Shown here in pieces: positions 52,722 to 63,171 of a stretch of DNA of 64,000 nucleotides (positions within the stretch are counted from its first letter, which is position 1; every line of letters starts with the position of its first letter). Source of the stretch: a bacterium. GTDB lineage: Bacteria > 4484-113 > JAGGVC01. The notes beneath the pieces were generated by a model. The model saw only the letters and a program-made list of their open reading frames with translations, ran no database searches and was not told the DNA's origin. The stretch covers positions 19,282-83,281 of the forward strand of contig JABRWB010000037.1 of the NCBI GenBank assembly GCA_039961635.1, written 5' to 3'. The translations under genes were made by a program, and so were the position numbers.

Positions 52722-54635
52722 TCAATTCAACCACCCCGCCGCCCGGCGCCATTCAAACAAATGCTCCAACACGTAATCCGGATGCAGCCGCCGCCGGTAG
52801 CGGAACAATTCCTGCCCCGCGGTCAGCACCTGCCCGTGGCCTTCCAGCTCGCTGCGATACTGGAATCCCCAGTCGGGCGCGACTCCGAACCGCAGATCGG
52901 CGGGCGGGCCGTCGTCGTACAACGGAAGCGGTACGTAAAACGTAACGCCGCCCTCGATATTCGGATTGCCGGCGTCGTACGCGAAGAACGTGACCTCCAC
53001 CGGGCCGAAATAGCGCGTGGCTTCCACGCGCGCTCCCTTGTCCTCGAACTGGAACTGCCCCGCAACGATTCGGGCGGTCAGGTCGTAGTCCGGGAACCGC
53101 TTTTCGAACTTGCCCAGCGCCTGCATGAATTCCGCATCCGTGGTCTCGTCGCGCGTCCACGCTATGTTTCCGCCAAGAACAGCGTCGAAGCTGTCAATGT
53201 CCGCTTCGGCTTCAAGCTGCGCGCCGGTAAGGTCAATTCCGAAAATCCCCGCCTTTGCGAGCACGCTCACTCCGCCGGGGCGTCCGCCCCATCCGAGCCA
53301 GACGCGCTCCGTGTTGAAATCGTCAACCTCGCTCAAGTTGTTGTTGATGACGTAGCTGAAACGGCCGCGCGCGGAGAAGCCGTATCCGATTTCGAACTCC
53401 GGATCGATGAACGCGGATACGCGCTGGCGGAACGGCCCCAGCGCGCGCCCGAAGTCGATGTCCAGCCCTGGGCGCAAAAAGATGTCGGCCTTGCCCCCGC
53501 TGCGGTTCTCGGTGCGCACACCCGCAGGGATTGGCGCTTCCCTGTGCCTGTTTACGGTCACCTGCGCGCGGAACGACGCTTCGTCAATCTCGCCGCGCGC
53601 GAACGCAAGAATCGCATCCGGCGGCGCGACGAAATCCAAGTGAGGCATTCCGTCTATCTGCGCGACCACGCGCACGCGCTCCGCTTCCCGCGGCGCGTGC
53701 ATCGCGGAAAGGATGCCGACCGCGGCCAGCGCGCGTTCCTCCAGCAGGAACCGCCGGTTCTCGTAATAGACGACCAGCTCGCCGTCTTGCAGGAAAGCTC
53801 GCACATTTTCGAATCCTTCGTCCGCGAGCGCCTCGGCGAGAATCCGCGGATCGGCCTGACTGCTTCCGGATTCCAGCCGCGCAATCGGACGCTTCGGTTC
53901 GGTTGGCTTTCTGCGCTCGTACTCGGTCAGGTCGAAGCGCGCTGTGATTCCAGCGCCGAATTCTTCGCCGCCCAGGCTCGAAACGGAAAGCGACAGCCAG
54001 TCCCACGGCGAATAGCGCAACCCCGCGTTCCAGTCTTCGGTGTCGTACTCGCCCAAAAGATGCAACCGTGGCGCGGGCTCCCAGTCCACTCCCCCGAATA
54101 CGCCGTCGAAGTTGTCGCTGCCCGCACCCAGCGTAACCTTGAGCGTATCGAAAAACGTCTTGTCCACCGCGCCGTAAAACGACTTTTGGTATTGGGATTC
54201 GCCTCCCAGATCGGTTACGCCAGCGGCGAACGAAAATCCGTTGTAATCCGCGACGGGCTGAATCTTTGCGCTTACCGTTCTGTCCTTCGCGTCGCCGTAT
54301 CCGGGAATAATCGGCTCGGTGTAATCCGGAAAGCGCGCCATCCTGCCCGTCAACTCCAGGTGAGGCAGGAAACCGATGTTGACGAAATGATTCCACTGCT
54401 CCTCGCCGATGAACGTGTCCGAGCCGCGGTTGTATTCGTTCGCCCCGAATCCAAAATAGACCCAGCCGTCCGGCGAAACCTGCGCGTCGGGAATGTTAAT
54501 GAGTCCTGTAACACCTTCCAGATTGGGCTCCGAAAACGCCGCCGCGGCGCATAAGTTAATAATGAAAAGGATCGATGTTGCGGAAAGGATGCGCGCCCCC
54601 GTCCCGGAGGACGTGCGGCCTTCGGTTTTCGTCAA
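52722..54635 (-). CDS. YjbH-family outer membrane protein
   Basis: 637 residues. The start is TTG with GGAG 6 nt upstream. A signal peptide (ARILSATSILFIINLCAAAAFS) ends before EPNLEG. GVTGLINIPDAQVSPDGWVY and GFLPHLELTGRMARFPDYTE, followed by repeated beta-barrel-like segments (VTLGAGSDNFDGVFGGVDWE, LGEYDTEDWNAGLRYSPWDW), match the YjbH pattern. A DUF-like middle region (EALADEGFENVRAFLQDGEL) is also typical. YjbH proteins are linked to exopolysaccharide export in Enterobacteria. No exopolysaccharide genes adjoin it here, so the role is inferred from family only. Confidence 0.8.
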   Translation of the reverse strand: MTKTEGRTSSGTGARILSATSILFIINLCAAAAFSEPNLEGVTGLINIPDAQVSPDGWVYFGFGANEYNRGSDTFIGEEQWNHFVNIGFLPHLELTGRMARFPDYTEPIIPGYGDAKDRTVSAKIQPVADYNGFSFAAGVTDLGGESQYQKSFYGAVDKTFFDTLKVTLGAGSDNFDGVFGGVDWEPAPRLHLLGEYDTEDWNAGLRYSPWDWLSLSVSSLGGEEFGAGITARFDLTEYERRKPTEPKRPIARLESGSSQADPRILAEALADEGFENVRAFLQDGELVVYYENRRFLLEERALAAVGILSAMHAPREAERVRVVAQIDGMPHLDFVAPPDAILAFARGEIDEASFRAQVTVNRHREAPIPAGVRTENRSGGKADIFLRPGLDIDFGRALGPFRQRVSAFIDPEFEIGYGFSARGRFSYVINNNLSEVDDFNTERVWLGWGGRPGGVSVLAKAGIFGIDLTGAQLEAEADIDSFDAVLGGNIAWTRDETTDAEFMQALGKFEKRFPDYDLTARIVAGQFQFEDKGARVEATRYFGPVEVTFFAYDAGNPNIEGGVTFYVPLPLYDDGPPADLRFGVAPDWGFQYRSELEGHGQVLTAGQELFRYRRRLHPDYVLEHLFEWRRAAGWLN

Positions 54636-54719
54636 TGTTTTCTCCGGCAAACCCAATGGCGGATTGAGTCTAACATATTCATGCAACGCGTGCGGTGGCT
54701 CCTCGCCGATTGGTACCCG

Positions 54720-57700
54720 CTACCTCTTTTCAGCAAGCGCGCGCATTCTGCCCAAAAACACCTTTATTTTGTCCAATGCGTCTTCCCCCATTCGAAGCGC
54801 AAAAAGTATCGAACCGTCCGTTGATACTTCGGCTTTGCCGTCGAGCAAAGTGATCCGGTTCGCCCACGCGGGGCGCCCCGAATGGAATTTGAATTTGAAC
54901 TTTTCGCGGGCCGGCAGGTATTCGATGTTCGACACTCCGCATGCTTCCGCAGCTATTTTGACTTCGATGCCACCTATCAAATTTTCGACCTCCGCAGGAA
55001 GCGCACCGAACCTGTCCTCAAGCTCGGTACGCAAATCATTTACTTCGCCATCCTTAAGGCGGGCGATCCTGCGCAGAATGTCAAGCCGGATAATCGAATC
55101 CTCGATGTAATCATGCGGAATGTACGCCGATATCGGAATATCAATCATGCATCCTTCCGGCTCTTCCTCCATCGCGTCCAGGAATTCGTCCTCGCTGAAT
55201 TCGCCCTCGGAATCCAGTTCTTCTTTCAGCTTTTCCATCGAATTCGTCAACATTTCGAAGTAATAGTCGAATCCGACGGTCGCCGCCAGGCCGCTTTGTT
55301 CCTCGCCGAATACATTGCCCGCGCCGCGCAGCCGCAGGTCGCTCTGCGCGATTTCGTACCCCGCCCCCAGATACGCGTAGTTGTAAATCGAGTGCAGCCT
55401 GCTCTGGGCATCCTCCGAAAGCGAGCGAGCGGGATCATGATAAAAGTACGCGTACGCCTGGACGTGGCTGCGCCCCACCCTGCCCCGAAGCTGGTGCATC
55501 TGGGACAAGCCCAGATACTCCGCGTGCTGGACGATTAGCGTGTTCACGTTCGGAATATCCAGTCCGTTTTCGATGATCGTCGTCGCAAGAAGGATGTTGT
55601 ACGCGCCCATCGAAAAAGCGTTCATAATTTCTTCAAGTTTGTCCTCTTTCATTCGGCCGTGTCCGACGATGATTTTCGCCTCCGGTACGAGCTTTTCGAG
55701 TTCCGATCGGAAGACATCTATGTCCGCGATCCTGTTGTGAAGGAAATACACCTGGCCGCCCCTCCCGATTTCCTTCAAAATGGCGTCGCGCACGAGCGTT
55801 TCGTTGTACTCGCCCACATAAGTCCGCACGGGCTTGCGGTCAACCGGCGCGGTTTCGATAAGCGACACGTCGCGCAGCCCGACGAGCGACATATGCAGCG
55901 TGCGCGGAATGGGCGTCGCGGTCAGCGTGAGAACATCCACCCCTGGATTTCTCATCTTCAACCGCTCTTTTTGTTTGACTCCGAACCGCTGTTCTTCGTC
56001 TATTACGAGCAATCCGAGCCTCGGAAACTTCACATCCGCGGAAAGGGCGCGGTGCGTTCCGATAACTACGTCTACTTTGCCCTTTGCAATGTCGGCGGCG
56101 ATCCGCTTTTGATCCGCGTCGGATAAAAACCGAGAGAGCATTTCGACGCGAAATGGAAACGCGGCGAACCGCCTCCGGAAAGTGTGATAGTGCTGATCCG
56201 CGAGCACCGTCGTCGGACACATCACGAGCACCTGCTTGTTATTAAGGCACGCGAGAAACGCGGCGCGCAGCGCGACTTCGGTTTTCCCGAAACCGACATC
56301 GCCGCATATCAGCCTGTCCATCGGCTTGGCCGCGGCCATGTCGTTGTACACGGCGCCCCATGCTTCGTATTGATCCGGCGTCAGCTCGTACGGGAATCCG
56401 TTTTCGAATTCCGCCATCCAGTTGTCGACGCCGACGAATGAGTGACCTTGCATCCTTTCCCGCTTGCGATAAAGCTGGTAAAGCCTAAGCGCAAGCTTGA
56501 TCGCCTCCTGGCGCACCTTGCGTTTGGTTTTCTGCCATTGCTTCCTGCCGAGACTGTTCAACTTGGGCGGCGAGCCGTCGTACCGGTACTGGCGCAGCCG
56601 GTCCAGCTGGTCCACCGGGACGTACAACTTGTCTCTGCCTTCGTACTCGATTTGTACATAGCTGCGCTTGATGCCGCCAAGCTCCTGATCCGTCAGCGCG
56701 ACGAACCTCCCCACCCCGTAGTCCACGTGAACGACGTAATCCCCGACCTTGATTTCTTCAAGCGAGCGCAGACCGGATTTTTCGAACCGCTTCGGCTTGC
56801 GGTAAACGGCCTCTTCGATTTCACCGAATATTTCCGCGTCGGTCAACAGCATCCCCTGTCCCGGCAGCGTGAATCCTCCGGGCAGGATCGCGTTTTCGAT
56901 GGCGGCTACCGCGATTTCTTCCTCGATAAGCCTCTCGCGCAGCCGTTCTGCAAACTGGCTTGCAATCCAGACTTCGCTCGTCCCGCCGCCGAGCTTGCGC
57001 AGTCCGTCCGGCAGCGCGCCGAGCGAATACTGCGACGACGACGGCGTGCCGAATGAAAGATCCGAGCCTTCGAAAGACAAATGCCGCCGATCGAAAGAGG
57101 AAGTAAAGAGGGTTGAAATTCCCGGCCTCGATTCGACCGATGCGATTACCGCGCCTGCGTCGGCGCGGTCCGGGATCGCGTAGTAATCGTCGAAATCGGC
57201 AAACGTCAGCGCGCCTTTCCGCCATTCGCGGAATCTCTCTCGCCAGAACCGCTCGTAGGTTTTCAGCTCGCCCGAAACCAGCGTTTCGTCGTGGACGAAA
57301 ACCAGCGCTCCCTGCGGGAGATAATCCAGAAACGTCGCGCCGCCCGAAAGTATCGGCGAGTAAATCTCGTAACGCGGCGACTGCCGGTTTTCCGCGATCC
57401 TCGCAATATCCTCTTTCGCCGCCTGCTCCAATCCCGCCGCGGAGCCGGGCAGCCTTGCCGCGAATTCCCTCAAGTACGCGGCGAGCAGCTTCTCAAGCTT
57501 CGACGCGCCGTCTTCGGCATCTCCTGTGTCAAGCTGGACGACCGGAAGCACTACCGCTTCGGCCGCGGCCTCGAAGCTTCGCTGGGTCGACGGCTCGAAC
57601 CGGCTCATCTCGTCGATATCGTCACCGAAAAAGTCGATGCGCACCGGATTTTGATCGCCGATGGGAAACACATCCAAAAGCCCGCCGCGAACCGCGTACT

Positions 57701-58256
57701 CGCCCGGCTCCATTACCATCGTTTTGCGCTCGTATCCGAACCTGTCCAGCGTCAAGCAAACCGCGTCGCGCCCTGCGGACTTGCCGCATTTGAGATGAAG
57801 TCTCGACGCGCGCACCTTGTCCGGATGCGGAATCTTTTTGAACAGCGCTTGGACGCACGTGAAAATCAATTTAGCATTTCCGCGTAAAAGCGCGTCCTCG
57901 GCGGCGCGCCTCGCGCCCGTTACGTCCACATCCGGCGGCGTGAAATCGAAAAGGTTCGACGGCTCGAAATCGGGATAAACAAGAAAATCCTTTTCGTCCT
58001 CCACTTTCCCCGAATACAGCCTGTACGCCGCGATGCAGTGCGCGCGCATTCTCTCCGCTTCGCGGTTCGACTCGCAGACAATCAAGACGGGAGATACTCG
58101 CTTCGCAAACGCCAAATAGGAAAGAAGAAATTGCCTTGCGGAGCCGCGCACGTTGGCGATTTCTAACGCGCCGCCGCCTCCCATTCCGATTTTCTCCAGG
58201 AAACCGGAAAGGGATGCGCCGAAATGCCCGTCAAGCCTGTTGCGAAGTCTGTGCAA
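54720..58256 (-). CDS. mfd: Transcription-repair coupling factor Mfd
   Basis: 1178 residues. An N-terminal UvrB-homologous region (DFLVYPDFEPSNLFDFTPPD, ISTLFTSSFD), then the CarD-like RNA-polymerase-interaction domain (VGDYVVHVDYGVGRFVALTD, YEGRDKLYVPVDQLDRL). The SF2 motor has Walker A CGDVGFGKTEVA, motif II VIDEEQRFGV, TATPIPRT and the QLRGRVGRS motif. A TRCF C-terminal domain follows. Mfd releases stalled RNA polymerase and recruits UvrA. The start is a TTG 9 nt after TATAGT without a ribosome binding site. Divergent from the DUF502 gene. Confidence 0.95.
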   Translation of the reverse strand: MHRLRNRLDGHFGASLSGFLEKIGMGGGGALEIANVRGSARQFLLSYLAFAKRVSPVLIVCESNREAERMRAHCIAAYRLYSGKVEDEKDFLVYPDFEPSNLFDFTPPDVDVTGARRAAEDALLRGNAKLIFTCVQALFKKIPHPDKVRASRLHLKCGKSAGRDAVCLTLDRFGYERKTMVMEPGEYAVRGGLLDVFPIGDQNPVRIDFFGDDIDEMSRFEPSTQRSFEAAAEAVVLPVVQLDTGDAEDGASKLEKLLAAYLREFAARLPGSAAGLEQAAKEDIARIAENRQSPRYEIYSPILSGGATFLDYLPQGALVFVHDETLVSGELKTYERFWRERFREWRKGALTFADFDDYYAIPDRADAGAVIASVESRPGISTLFTSSFDRRHLSFEGSDLSFGTPSSSQYSLGALPDGLRKLGGGTSEVWIASQFAERLRERLIEEEIAVAAIENAILPGGFTLPGQGMLLTDAEIFGEIEEAVYRKPKRFEKSGLRSLEEIKVGDYVVHVDYGVGRFVALTDQELGGIKRSYVQIEYEGRDKLYVPVDQLDRLRQYRYDGSPPKLNSLGRKQWQKTKRKVRQEAIKLALRLYQLYRKRERMQGHSFVGVDNWMAEFENGFPYELTPDQYEAWGAVYNDMAAAKPMDRLICGDVGFGKTEVALRAAFLACLNNKQVLVMCPTTVLADQHYHTFRRRFAAFPFRVEMLSRFLSDADQKRIAADIAKGKVDVVIGTHRALSADVKFPRLGLLVIDEEQRFGVKQKERLKMRNPGVDVLTLTATPIPRTLHMSLVGLRDVSLIETAPVDRKPVRTYVGEYNETLVRDAILKEIGRGGQVYFLHNRIADIDVFRSELEKLVPEAKIIVGHGRMKEDKLEEIMNAFSMGAYNILLATTIIENGLDIPNVNTLIVQHAEYLGLSQMHQLRGRVGRSHVQAYAYFYHDPARSLSEDAQSRLHSIYNYAYLGAGYEIAQSDLRLRGAGNVFGEEQSGLAATVGFDYYFEMLTNSMEKLKEELDSEGEFSEDEFLDAMEEEPEGCMIDIPISAYIPHDYIEDSIIRLDILRRIARLKDGEVNDLRTELEDRFGALPAEVENLIGGIEVKIAAEACGVSNIEYLPAREKFKFKFHSGRPAWANRITLLDGKAEVSTDGSILFALRMGEDALDKIKVFLGRMRALAEKR

Positions 58257-58265
58257 CGGAGCGAT

Positions 58266-58271
58266 ACTATA
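58266..58271 (-). promoter_or_regulatory. -10 box, near-leaderless mfd start
   Basis: TATAGT, 9 nt, TTG; no ribosome binding site. It is back-to-back with a TATAAT box for the divergent DUF502 gene. Confidence 0.4.
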
Positions 58272-58318
58272 CTCCCGCCGCTGATATAATCCCTCAACTT
58301 CGCAATTCGGAGCATCAA

Positions 58319-58984
58319 ATGAAGCACACTCTCCGTGTTCTCGCCGGCAATTTCCTTAGCGGTCTCGTGACGCTGCTCCCGCTCGTCATCACCGTGTTTC
58401 TGGTCGGATGGATTTACGGCAAGGCCGCTCAACTATTCGGCCGGACGTCGTCCCTCGGTCAGGCGCTGTCAACGCTGGCGGACAGCCTGAATCTGCCGAC
58501 AAACCTTACAATCGCTCTTGCTTATCTGCTGATAATCCTGCTCATCATCCTGGTCGGCGCGTTCGCGTCGCGCACCGCGCGAAACACCGTCGCCGAATGG
58601 ATCAAGAATCTGGTCGTCCGGTTCCCGGTCATCAGCAGCATTTACAACTCCGCGGAGCAGATCGTCGGCATATTCAACAAACGCAAGGACGACCCCGCCG
58701 CGGCAAGCCAGGTGATCCTCTTCCGGTTCGCAAACTCGCTTTTGCTCGGACTATTGCCCTCGTCCGATCCGATTCACATAGACGGCAGGCCTTATTTTAT
58801 GGTGTACTACCCCGCGACGCCGGTGCCGATGAGCGGCCAGAATTTCCTCATCCCCGCATCGGAAGTATACGCGACCGGCCTGAAATTCGAGGACATGACC
58901 AAGGTTCTTGTTTCAATCGGCGCGATCGCCCCGGAAATACTTGGAGACGATATGAAACTCAGGCCGGTGCTTGATGCCGCATAG
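58319..58984 (+). CDS. DUF502 membrane protein
   Basis: 221 residues with two transmembrane helices (LAGNFLSGLVTLLPLVITVF and IALAYLLIILLIILVGAF), then the DUF502 pattern FPVISSIYNSAEQIVGIFN, VILFRFANSLLLGLLPSSD and FLIPASEVYATGLKFEDMTK (conserved C-terminal region). Function unknown; many bacteria have it as a monocistronic gene. ATG with GGAG 6 nt upstream and a TATAAT box about 22 nt upstream. Confidence 0.85.
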   Translation: MKHTLRVLAGNFLSGLVTLLPLVITVFLVGWIYGKAAQLFGRTSSLGQALSTLADSLNLPTNLTIALAYLLIILLIILVGAFASRTARNTVAEWIKNLVVRFPVISSIYNSAEQIVGIFNKRKDDPAAASQVILFRFANSLLLGLLPSSDPIHIDGRPYFMVYYPATPVPMSGQNFLIPASEVYATGLKFEDMTKVLVSIGAIAPEILGDDMKLRPVLDAA

Positions 58985-58995
58985 GAGCATACTTT

Positions 58996-60441
58996 ATGGC
59001 AACCGAACAATCTTTCAACATTCCGGATTATCCGAACATTATCGCGGGCGAGGAATCCGCGGAGGGCGGGCGCGTTATCATCCGCAATCCGTACGATCTC
59101 TCCCCGCTCGGCGCGGTGTTCGATGCGACTCCCGCCGAAGCGGAACGCGCCATCGCCGCGGCGCACCGCGCGTTCGAAAAAACAAGGCGCATACCCGCTC
59201 ACGAGCGCAAGGCGATCCTTACCAGGCTTCGCGACCTCGTTCTTTGGCACGCCCCCAAATTCGCCGAGCTGCTCTGCCGCGAGAACGCAAAGCCAATCGC
59301 GCTCTGCCGCGCCGAGCTTGCCCGCGTCGCCGACACGCTCACGCTTTCCGCGGAGGAGGCAGGCAGGCTTACGGGCGAGTTCCTTCCGTTCGATTCCGCG
59401 CCCGGCGGCGAAGGGCGGTTCGGCATCGCCCGCCGCTTCCCGCTCGGCCCCGTCGCCGCGATCACGCCGTTCAACTTCCCGCTGAATTTGCTGGCGCACA
59501 AGATCGGCCCCGCGCTCGCCGTCGGAGCGCCCGTCGTCCACAAGCCCTGCGTACAGGCGCCGCTGACCGCGTTCGAGTTCGCGCGGCTCGTTTACGAATC
59601 GGGCTGGCCGCAGGACGCGTACAGCGTGATTTACGCGCAGCCGGACGCAGCGCAGCTCCTCGTCACCGACGGGCGCATCAAAGTGCTCTCGTTCACAGGC
59701 AGCGACGCGGTCGGCTGGAAGCTGAAATCGCTCGCCGGAAAAAAGCGCGTTCTGCTGGAGCTCGGCGGAAGCGCGAGCTGCATAATCGAGCCGGACATGC
59801 CGGACCGGGATACGGCGCTGTCGCGCTGCGTGAACGGGGCGTTCGCGTACAGCGGCCAGGTGTGCATCAGCATCCAGCGGCTGATGGTGAGCGATGAGAT
59901 TTACGACACGTTTGTCCCGCAATTCGTCGAGCGCGCGAAAAAGCTGACGCTGGGCGACCCGATGAGTCAAGACACGAGTATCGGCCCCGTGATTGACGAC
60001 TCGGCGGCGGAGCGCATCGAAAAATGGGTGCGGGAAGCGGAGGCTGCGGGCGCGCGAATCCTGACGGGCAAATATCTGGGAAACCGTATGTTCGAGCCGT
60101 ACATACTTGAAAACGTACCGGCAACCTGCGAGCTTGGCTGCAACGAAATTTTCGGCCCGGTCGTCGCGCTGTACCGATACGGGACGCTGGACGAAGCGAT
60201 TGCGCTGACGAACGCGAGCCGCTACGGCCTGCAATCCGGGCTGTTCACGTCGAACATATCAAAAGCGTTCCGCGCGTTCGAGCAACTAGAAGTGGGCGGA
60301 CTGATGATAAACGAAGTCCCCGGCTGGCGTACAGACGGGATGCCCTACGGCGGCACGAAGGATTCCGGCGTGGGACGCGAAGGCCCTCGCTACGCAATCG
60401 AGGACTACACCGAAATAAGACTTTTGGCCATCAAGCAGTAA
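58996..60441 (+). CDS. Aldehyde dehydrogenase (lactaldehyde/glyceraldehyde dehydrogenase-like)
   Basis: 481 residues. Catalytic residues are visible: N160 (ITPFNFPLN), E255 (LELGG) and C290 (SGQVC). The cofactor-region motif FTGSDAVGWKL is present, as is the C-terminal DGMPYGGTKDSGVGREGPRY, which is common in the lactaldehyde/glyceraldehyde-3-phosphate branch. It oxidises an aldehyde to an acid with NAD(P). Substrate not certain. It lies 11 bp downstream of the DUF502 gene and is likely co-transcribed. Convergent with uvrB. Confidence 0.85.
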   Translation: MATEQSFNIPDYPNIIAGEESAEGGRVIIRNPYDLSPLGAVFDATPAEAERAIAAAHRAFEKTRRIPAHERKAILTRLRDLVLWHAPKFAELLCRENAKPIALCRAELARVADTLTLSAEEAGRLTGEFLPFDSAPGGEGRFGIARRFPLGPVAAITPFNFPLNLLAHKIGPALAVGAPVVHKPCVQAPLTAFEFARLVYESGWPQDAYSVIYAQPDAAQLLVTDGRIKVLSFTGSDAVGWKLKSLAGKKRVLLELGGSASCIIEPDMPDRDTALSRCVNGAFAYSGQVCISIQRLMVSDEIYDTFVPQFVERAKKLTLGDPMSQDTSIGPVIDDSAAERIEKWVREAEAAGARILTGKYLGNRMFEPYILENVPATCELGCNEIFGPVVALYRYGTLDEAIALTNASRYGLQSGLFTSNISKAFRAFEQLEVGGLMINEVPGWRTDGMPYGGTKDSGVGREGPRYAIEDYTEIRLLAIKQ

Positions 60442-60446
60442 GCGAT

Positions 60447-62501
60447 TTACCTCACCTTCTCCCGAAGTTTCTTCCCGCTTTCCGCCTCGACTTTTTTTCG
60501 CAGCGTCGTTTGGAGACCCTTCATTTGATCGCGAAGCTCGGCGGCCTTTTCGAATTCGAGAACCTCCGCGTATTTCTTCATCTGAACCTCGATTTCGTCT
60601 ATTGTAACCATCAGTTCGCCGATCGAAAGACCCGCCCCGGGCACGTCGGTTGGATCCGCACCCGCCTTTTTGATTACACGGAGATTCGCTTCCTCCAGTT
60701 CATCGGATATCGCCTTTATCGCCTTTTCTATGCTCTTCGGCGTGATTCCGTGGAGCTTGTTGTACTCCAATTGTTTTTCCCGGCGGCGGTTTGCCTCGCC
60801 GATCGCGCGCGCCATGCTGGGCGTCATCTCGTCGGCGTAAAGCAGCACCCGGCCCCTGACGTTGCGGGCGGCGCGGCCCATCGTCTGGATCAGGCTTTTG
60901 TCCGAGCGCAGGAAGCCCTCCTTGTCCGCGTCCAGGATCGCGACGAGCGATACCTCCGGCAGGTCGAGACCTTCGCGCAACAGGTTGATTCCGACGACGA
61001 TGTCGTAAGTTCCGAGGCGCAAATCTTTTAGAATGCGGATGCGCTCGACGGTGTCCACTTCGCTGTGCAAGTACTGCACTTTGAATCCGAGGTTTGAAAG
61101 ATACTCGGACAGGTTTTCCGCCATCTTCTTCGTCAGAGTCGTGACAAGAACGCGTTCGCCGCGCTCTATCGTGGCGCTGCATTCGCCGATCAGGTGGTCG
61201 ATTTGACCCTGCGAAGGATGCACCTCCACGGCGGGATCGACAAGTCCGGTAGGCCGGATGATTTGCTCGACAATCTGCGATGAATGCTCCAACTCGTACG
61301 GTCCGGGCGTCGCGGTCACAAAAATCGCCTGGCCGACGATTGCCTCCCACTCCTCGAATTTGAGGGGCCGGTTGTCGAGCGCCGAAGGCAGGCGGAAGCC
61401 GTAATCCACGAGCGTGGTTTTGCGGCTGCGGTCGCCGTTGTACATTCCATGCAGCTGCGGCAGTGTGACGTGGGACTCGTCCACAATCATCAGGAAGTCT
61501 TCGGGGAAGTATTCAAGCAAATTCGACGGCGTTTCTCCTGGCGCCTTTCCCGCAAGGTGGCGCGCGTAGTTCTCGATGCCTTTGCAGTATCCGATGTTGC
61601 GGATCATTTCGAGGTCGTACTTGGTGCGCTCCTTGAGCCGCTGGTATTCCAGCAGTTTGCCCTGTTCCCTGAAAAACTCCAGTCGCTCCGCAAGCTCGGA
61701 TTCGATATCGCGCAGCGCGAGGTCGATGCGCTCCGGCAGAAGCACGTAATGCGACGCGGGGAAAACGTAGGTGTATTCCGGCTCGGAGAGTACGCGTTTC
61801 GAGGCCGCGTCGATTTCGAAAAGAGCCTCGACCTGCTCGCCGTCGAACTCGATGCGCGTTATCACTTCCTTGTCCGCGCTGTAAATTTCGAGAATGTCGC
61901 CGCGGATGCGGAAAGTGCCGCGGACTAGATCGAAATTGTTGCGCATGTACTGCATGTCCACGAGCCGCCGGATGAGCTTCTCGCGCGGGTGTCGCTCGCC
62001 TTTCGCGAACTTGATCATCAGCTTCGCGTAGTCCTCCGGGCTGCCCAGGCCGTAGATGCATGAAACGCTTGCGACGACCAAAACGTCGCGGCGCGTCAAA
62101 AGCGCCTCGGTCGCGCTGTGGCGCAGCCGGTCGATTTCCTCGTTTATCGCGGAGTCCTTTTCGATGTATGTGTCCGTAGCCGGGACGTAAGCCTCCGGCT
62201 GGTAGTAGTCGTAATAAGAAACGAAATACTCGACGCAGTTTTCGGGGAAGAATTCGCGGAACTCCGCGCAGAGCTGCGCGGCGAGCGTCTTGTTGTGGCT
62301 GATGACGAGGGTTGGACGTTGGACGCGCTCGATTACGTTCGCGATCGTGTACGTCTTGCCGGAACCGGTGACGCCCATCAGGGTTTGGTACCGGTCGCCG
62401 CGCAGGACGCCGCGCGTCAAGGCGTCGATCGCCTCGGGCTGGTCCCCTGTCGGCGAATACGGCGCGACGAGCTTGAATTTGTCGGGGCGGCGCTCGGGCA
62501 T
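60447..62501 (-). CDS. uvrB: Excinuclease ABC subunit B
   Basis: 684 residues. Walker [16 protein letters not shown], the beta-hairpin [20 protein letters not shown] that clamps [20 protein letters not shown], the helicase motif QTMGRAARN and a C-terminal UVR domain ([20 protein letters not shown]). The ATG start lies 9 nt after TATAAT and no ribosome binding site is seen. A longer in-frame extension overlapping the zinc-finger gene is rejected. UvrB loads at damage with UvrA, and Mfd is nearby in the window. Confidence 0.95.
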   Translation of the reverse strand: MPERRPDKFKLVAPYSPTGDQPEAIDALTRGVLRGDRYQTLMGVTGSGKTYTIANVIERVQRPTLVISHNKTLAAQLCAEFREFFPENCVEYFVSYYDYYQPEAYVPATDTYIEKDSAINEEIDRLRHSATEALLTRRDVLVVASVSCIYGLGSPEDYAKLMIKFAKGERHPREKLIRRLVDMQYMRNNFDLVRGTFRIRGDILEIYSADKEVITRIEFDGEQVEALFEIDAASKRVLSEPEYTYVFPASHYVLLPERIDLALRDIESELAERLEFFREQGKLLEYQRLKERTKYDLEMIRNIGYCKGIENYARHLAGKAPGETPSNLLEYFPEDFLMIVDESHVTLPQLHGMYNGDRSRKTTLVDYGFRLPSALDNRPLKFEEWEAIVGQAIFVTATPGPYELEHSSQIVEQIIRPTGLVDPAVEVHPSQGQIDHLIGECSATIERGERVLVTTLTKKMAENLSEYLSNLGFKVQYLHSEVDTVERIRILKDLRLGTYDIVVGINLLREGLDLPEVSLVAILDADKEGFLRSDKSLIQTMGRAARNVRGRVLLYADEMTPSMARAIGEANRRREKQLEYNKLHGITPKSIEKAIKAISDELEEANLRVIKKAGADPTDVPGAGLSIGELMVTIDEIEVQMKKYAEVLEFEKAAELRDQMKGLQTTLRKKVEAESGKKLREKVR

Positions 62502-62510
62502 GGAACGCGG

Positions 62511-62516
62511 ATTATA
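62511..62516 (-). promoter_or_regulatory. -10 box, near-leaderless uvrB start
   Basis: TATAAT, 9 nt, ATG; no ribosome binding site; leader 2-3 nt. A LexA-type box was not evident. Confidence 0.5.
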
Positions 62517-62547
62517 CCACGAAACGAATGTGGAGGACTGGGCGAAT

Positions 62548-62778
62548 TCACCTGACGCCGGCGAATCGCCTAACCGTAATTTCGGTATTTTCGCCAGCCG
62601 AGGCGGCGATGGAATCATATATTGATTGTGATGTCGCCTCGTCCAGATAGGCCTCGCCGCAATTGTCGCAGACTTCGGCGGGAACTCCCCTGAAAATGAA
62701 GATTCCGCCGTTTTTTTCCAGCTTGACCGTGGTCTCGCCCAACTTGGTTTCACCGGTTTTGCAGATTACGCACTTCAT
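62548..62778 (-). CDS. YgiT/MqsA-type zinc-finger protein (putative antitoxin)
   Basis: 76 residues. Two CxxC knuckles (C3-V-I-C6 and C37-D-N-C40, in [12 protein letters not shown]) form the N-terminal zinc finger of MqsA/YgiT-type antitoxins. The rest ([20 protein letters not shown]) is a short helix-strand tail; no full HTH is present. It follows the DUF4258 gene by 1 bp, the usual toxin-antitoxin layout for this pair. Confidence 0.8.
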   Translation of the reverse strand: MKCVICKTGETKLGETTVKLEKNGGIFIFRGVPAEVCDNCGEAYLDEATSQSIYDSIAASAGENTEITVRRFAGVR

Positions 62779-62779
62779 T

Positions 62780-63058
62780 TTAATTTCGCCTCCTGAATCC
62801 GTCTTTCCAAAGCAAAGGATCGGGTTCGTAGGCAGTGACTATTATAACCGAATTGCATGGAGTATTGTCGGCTACAACCATGTGCAGCGGGCGCATTCCG
62901 GCAAACCCTAGCAGCAACTTGCTTGGAAGAGGAAAATCATCCGGATAGCTTTCAATTACTTCGGATCTCGACAGGGCTTCCGAAACCTCCGCAGGGCTGA
63001 TTTCACGCTCGATGAGCTTTTCAAGTGCATGAAAGCTAAACTTAATGGTTGGCTTCAC
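62780..63058 (-). CDS. DUF4258 protein (putative MqsR/RelE-like toxin)
   Basis: 92 residues from the GTG start, which lies 7 nt after TACAAT. The sequence FSFHALEKLIEREISPAEVS, then IESYPDDFPLPSKLLLGFAG and RPLHMVVADNTPCNSVIIVT and AYEPDPLLW is the DUF4258 pattern, a small alpha/beta fold often paired with a YgiT-type zinc finger. It may be an RNase toxin; activity not shown. Confidence 0.75.
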   Translation of the reverse strand: MKPTIKFSFHALEKLIEREISPAEVSEALSRSEVIESYPDDFPLPSKLLLGFAGMRPLHMVVADNTPCNSVIIVTAYEPDPLLWKDGFRRRN

Positions 63059-63065
63059 CCGCCAA

Positions 63066-63071
63066 ATTGTA
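63066..63071 (-). promoter_or_regulatory. -10 box of near-leaderless DUF4258 start
   Basis: TACAAT, 7 nt, GTG; no ribosome binding site. This decides the start used above. Confidence 0.4.
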
Positions 63072-63134
63072 ATACGCAATCGCTTGAAAAGCAAAAGAGG
63101 TGGAAATCGGAATAGCACGGTGTTAAGTAATTAC

Positions 63135-63163
63135 TTGACAAACGCGGGTTTGGCGGGTATACT
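63135..63163 (+). promoter_or_regulatory. Consensus promoter of the HigB-like/XRE module
   Basis: Perfect TTGACA (63135-63140), a 17-nt spacer and TATACT (63158-63163), then 8 nt to the GTG of the toxin frame. The transcript would be nearly leaderless. Confidence 0.65.
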
Positions 63164-63171
63164 TAATTCGC

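Noticed and set aside
52719..54554. A 611-codon plus-strand open frame
   Set aside because: It is antisense to the YjbH-family gene, and its composition is that of a shadow frame.
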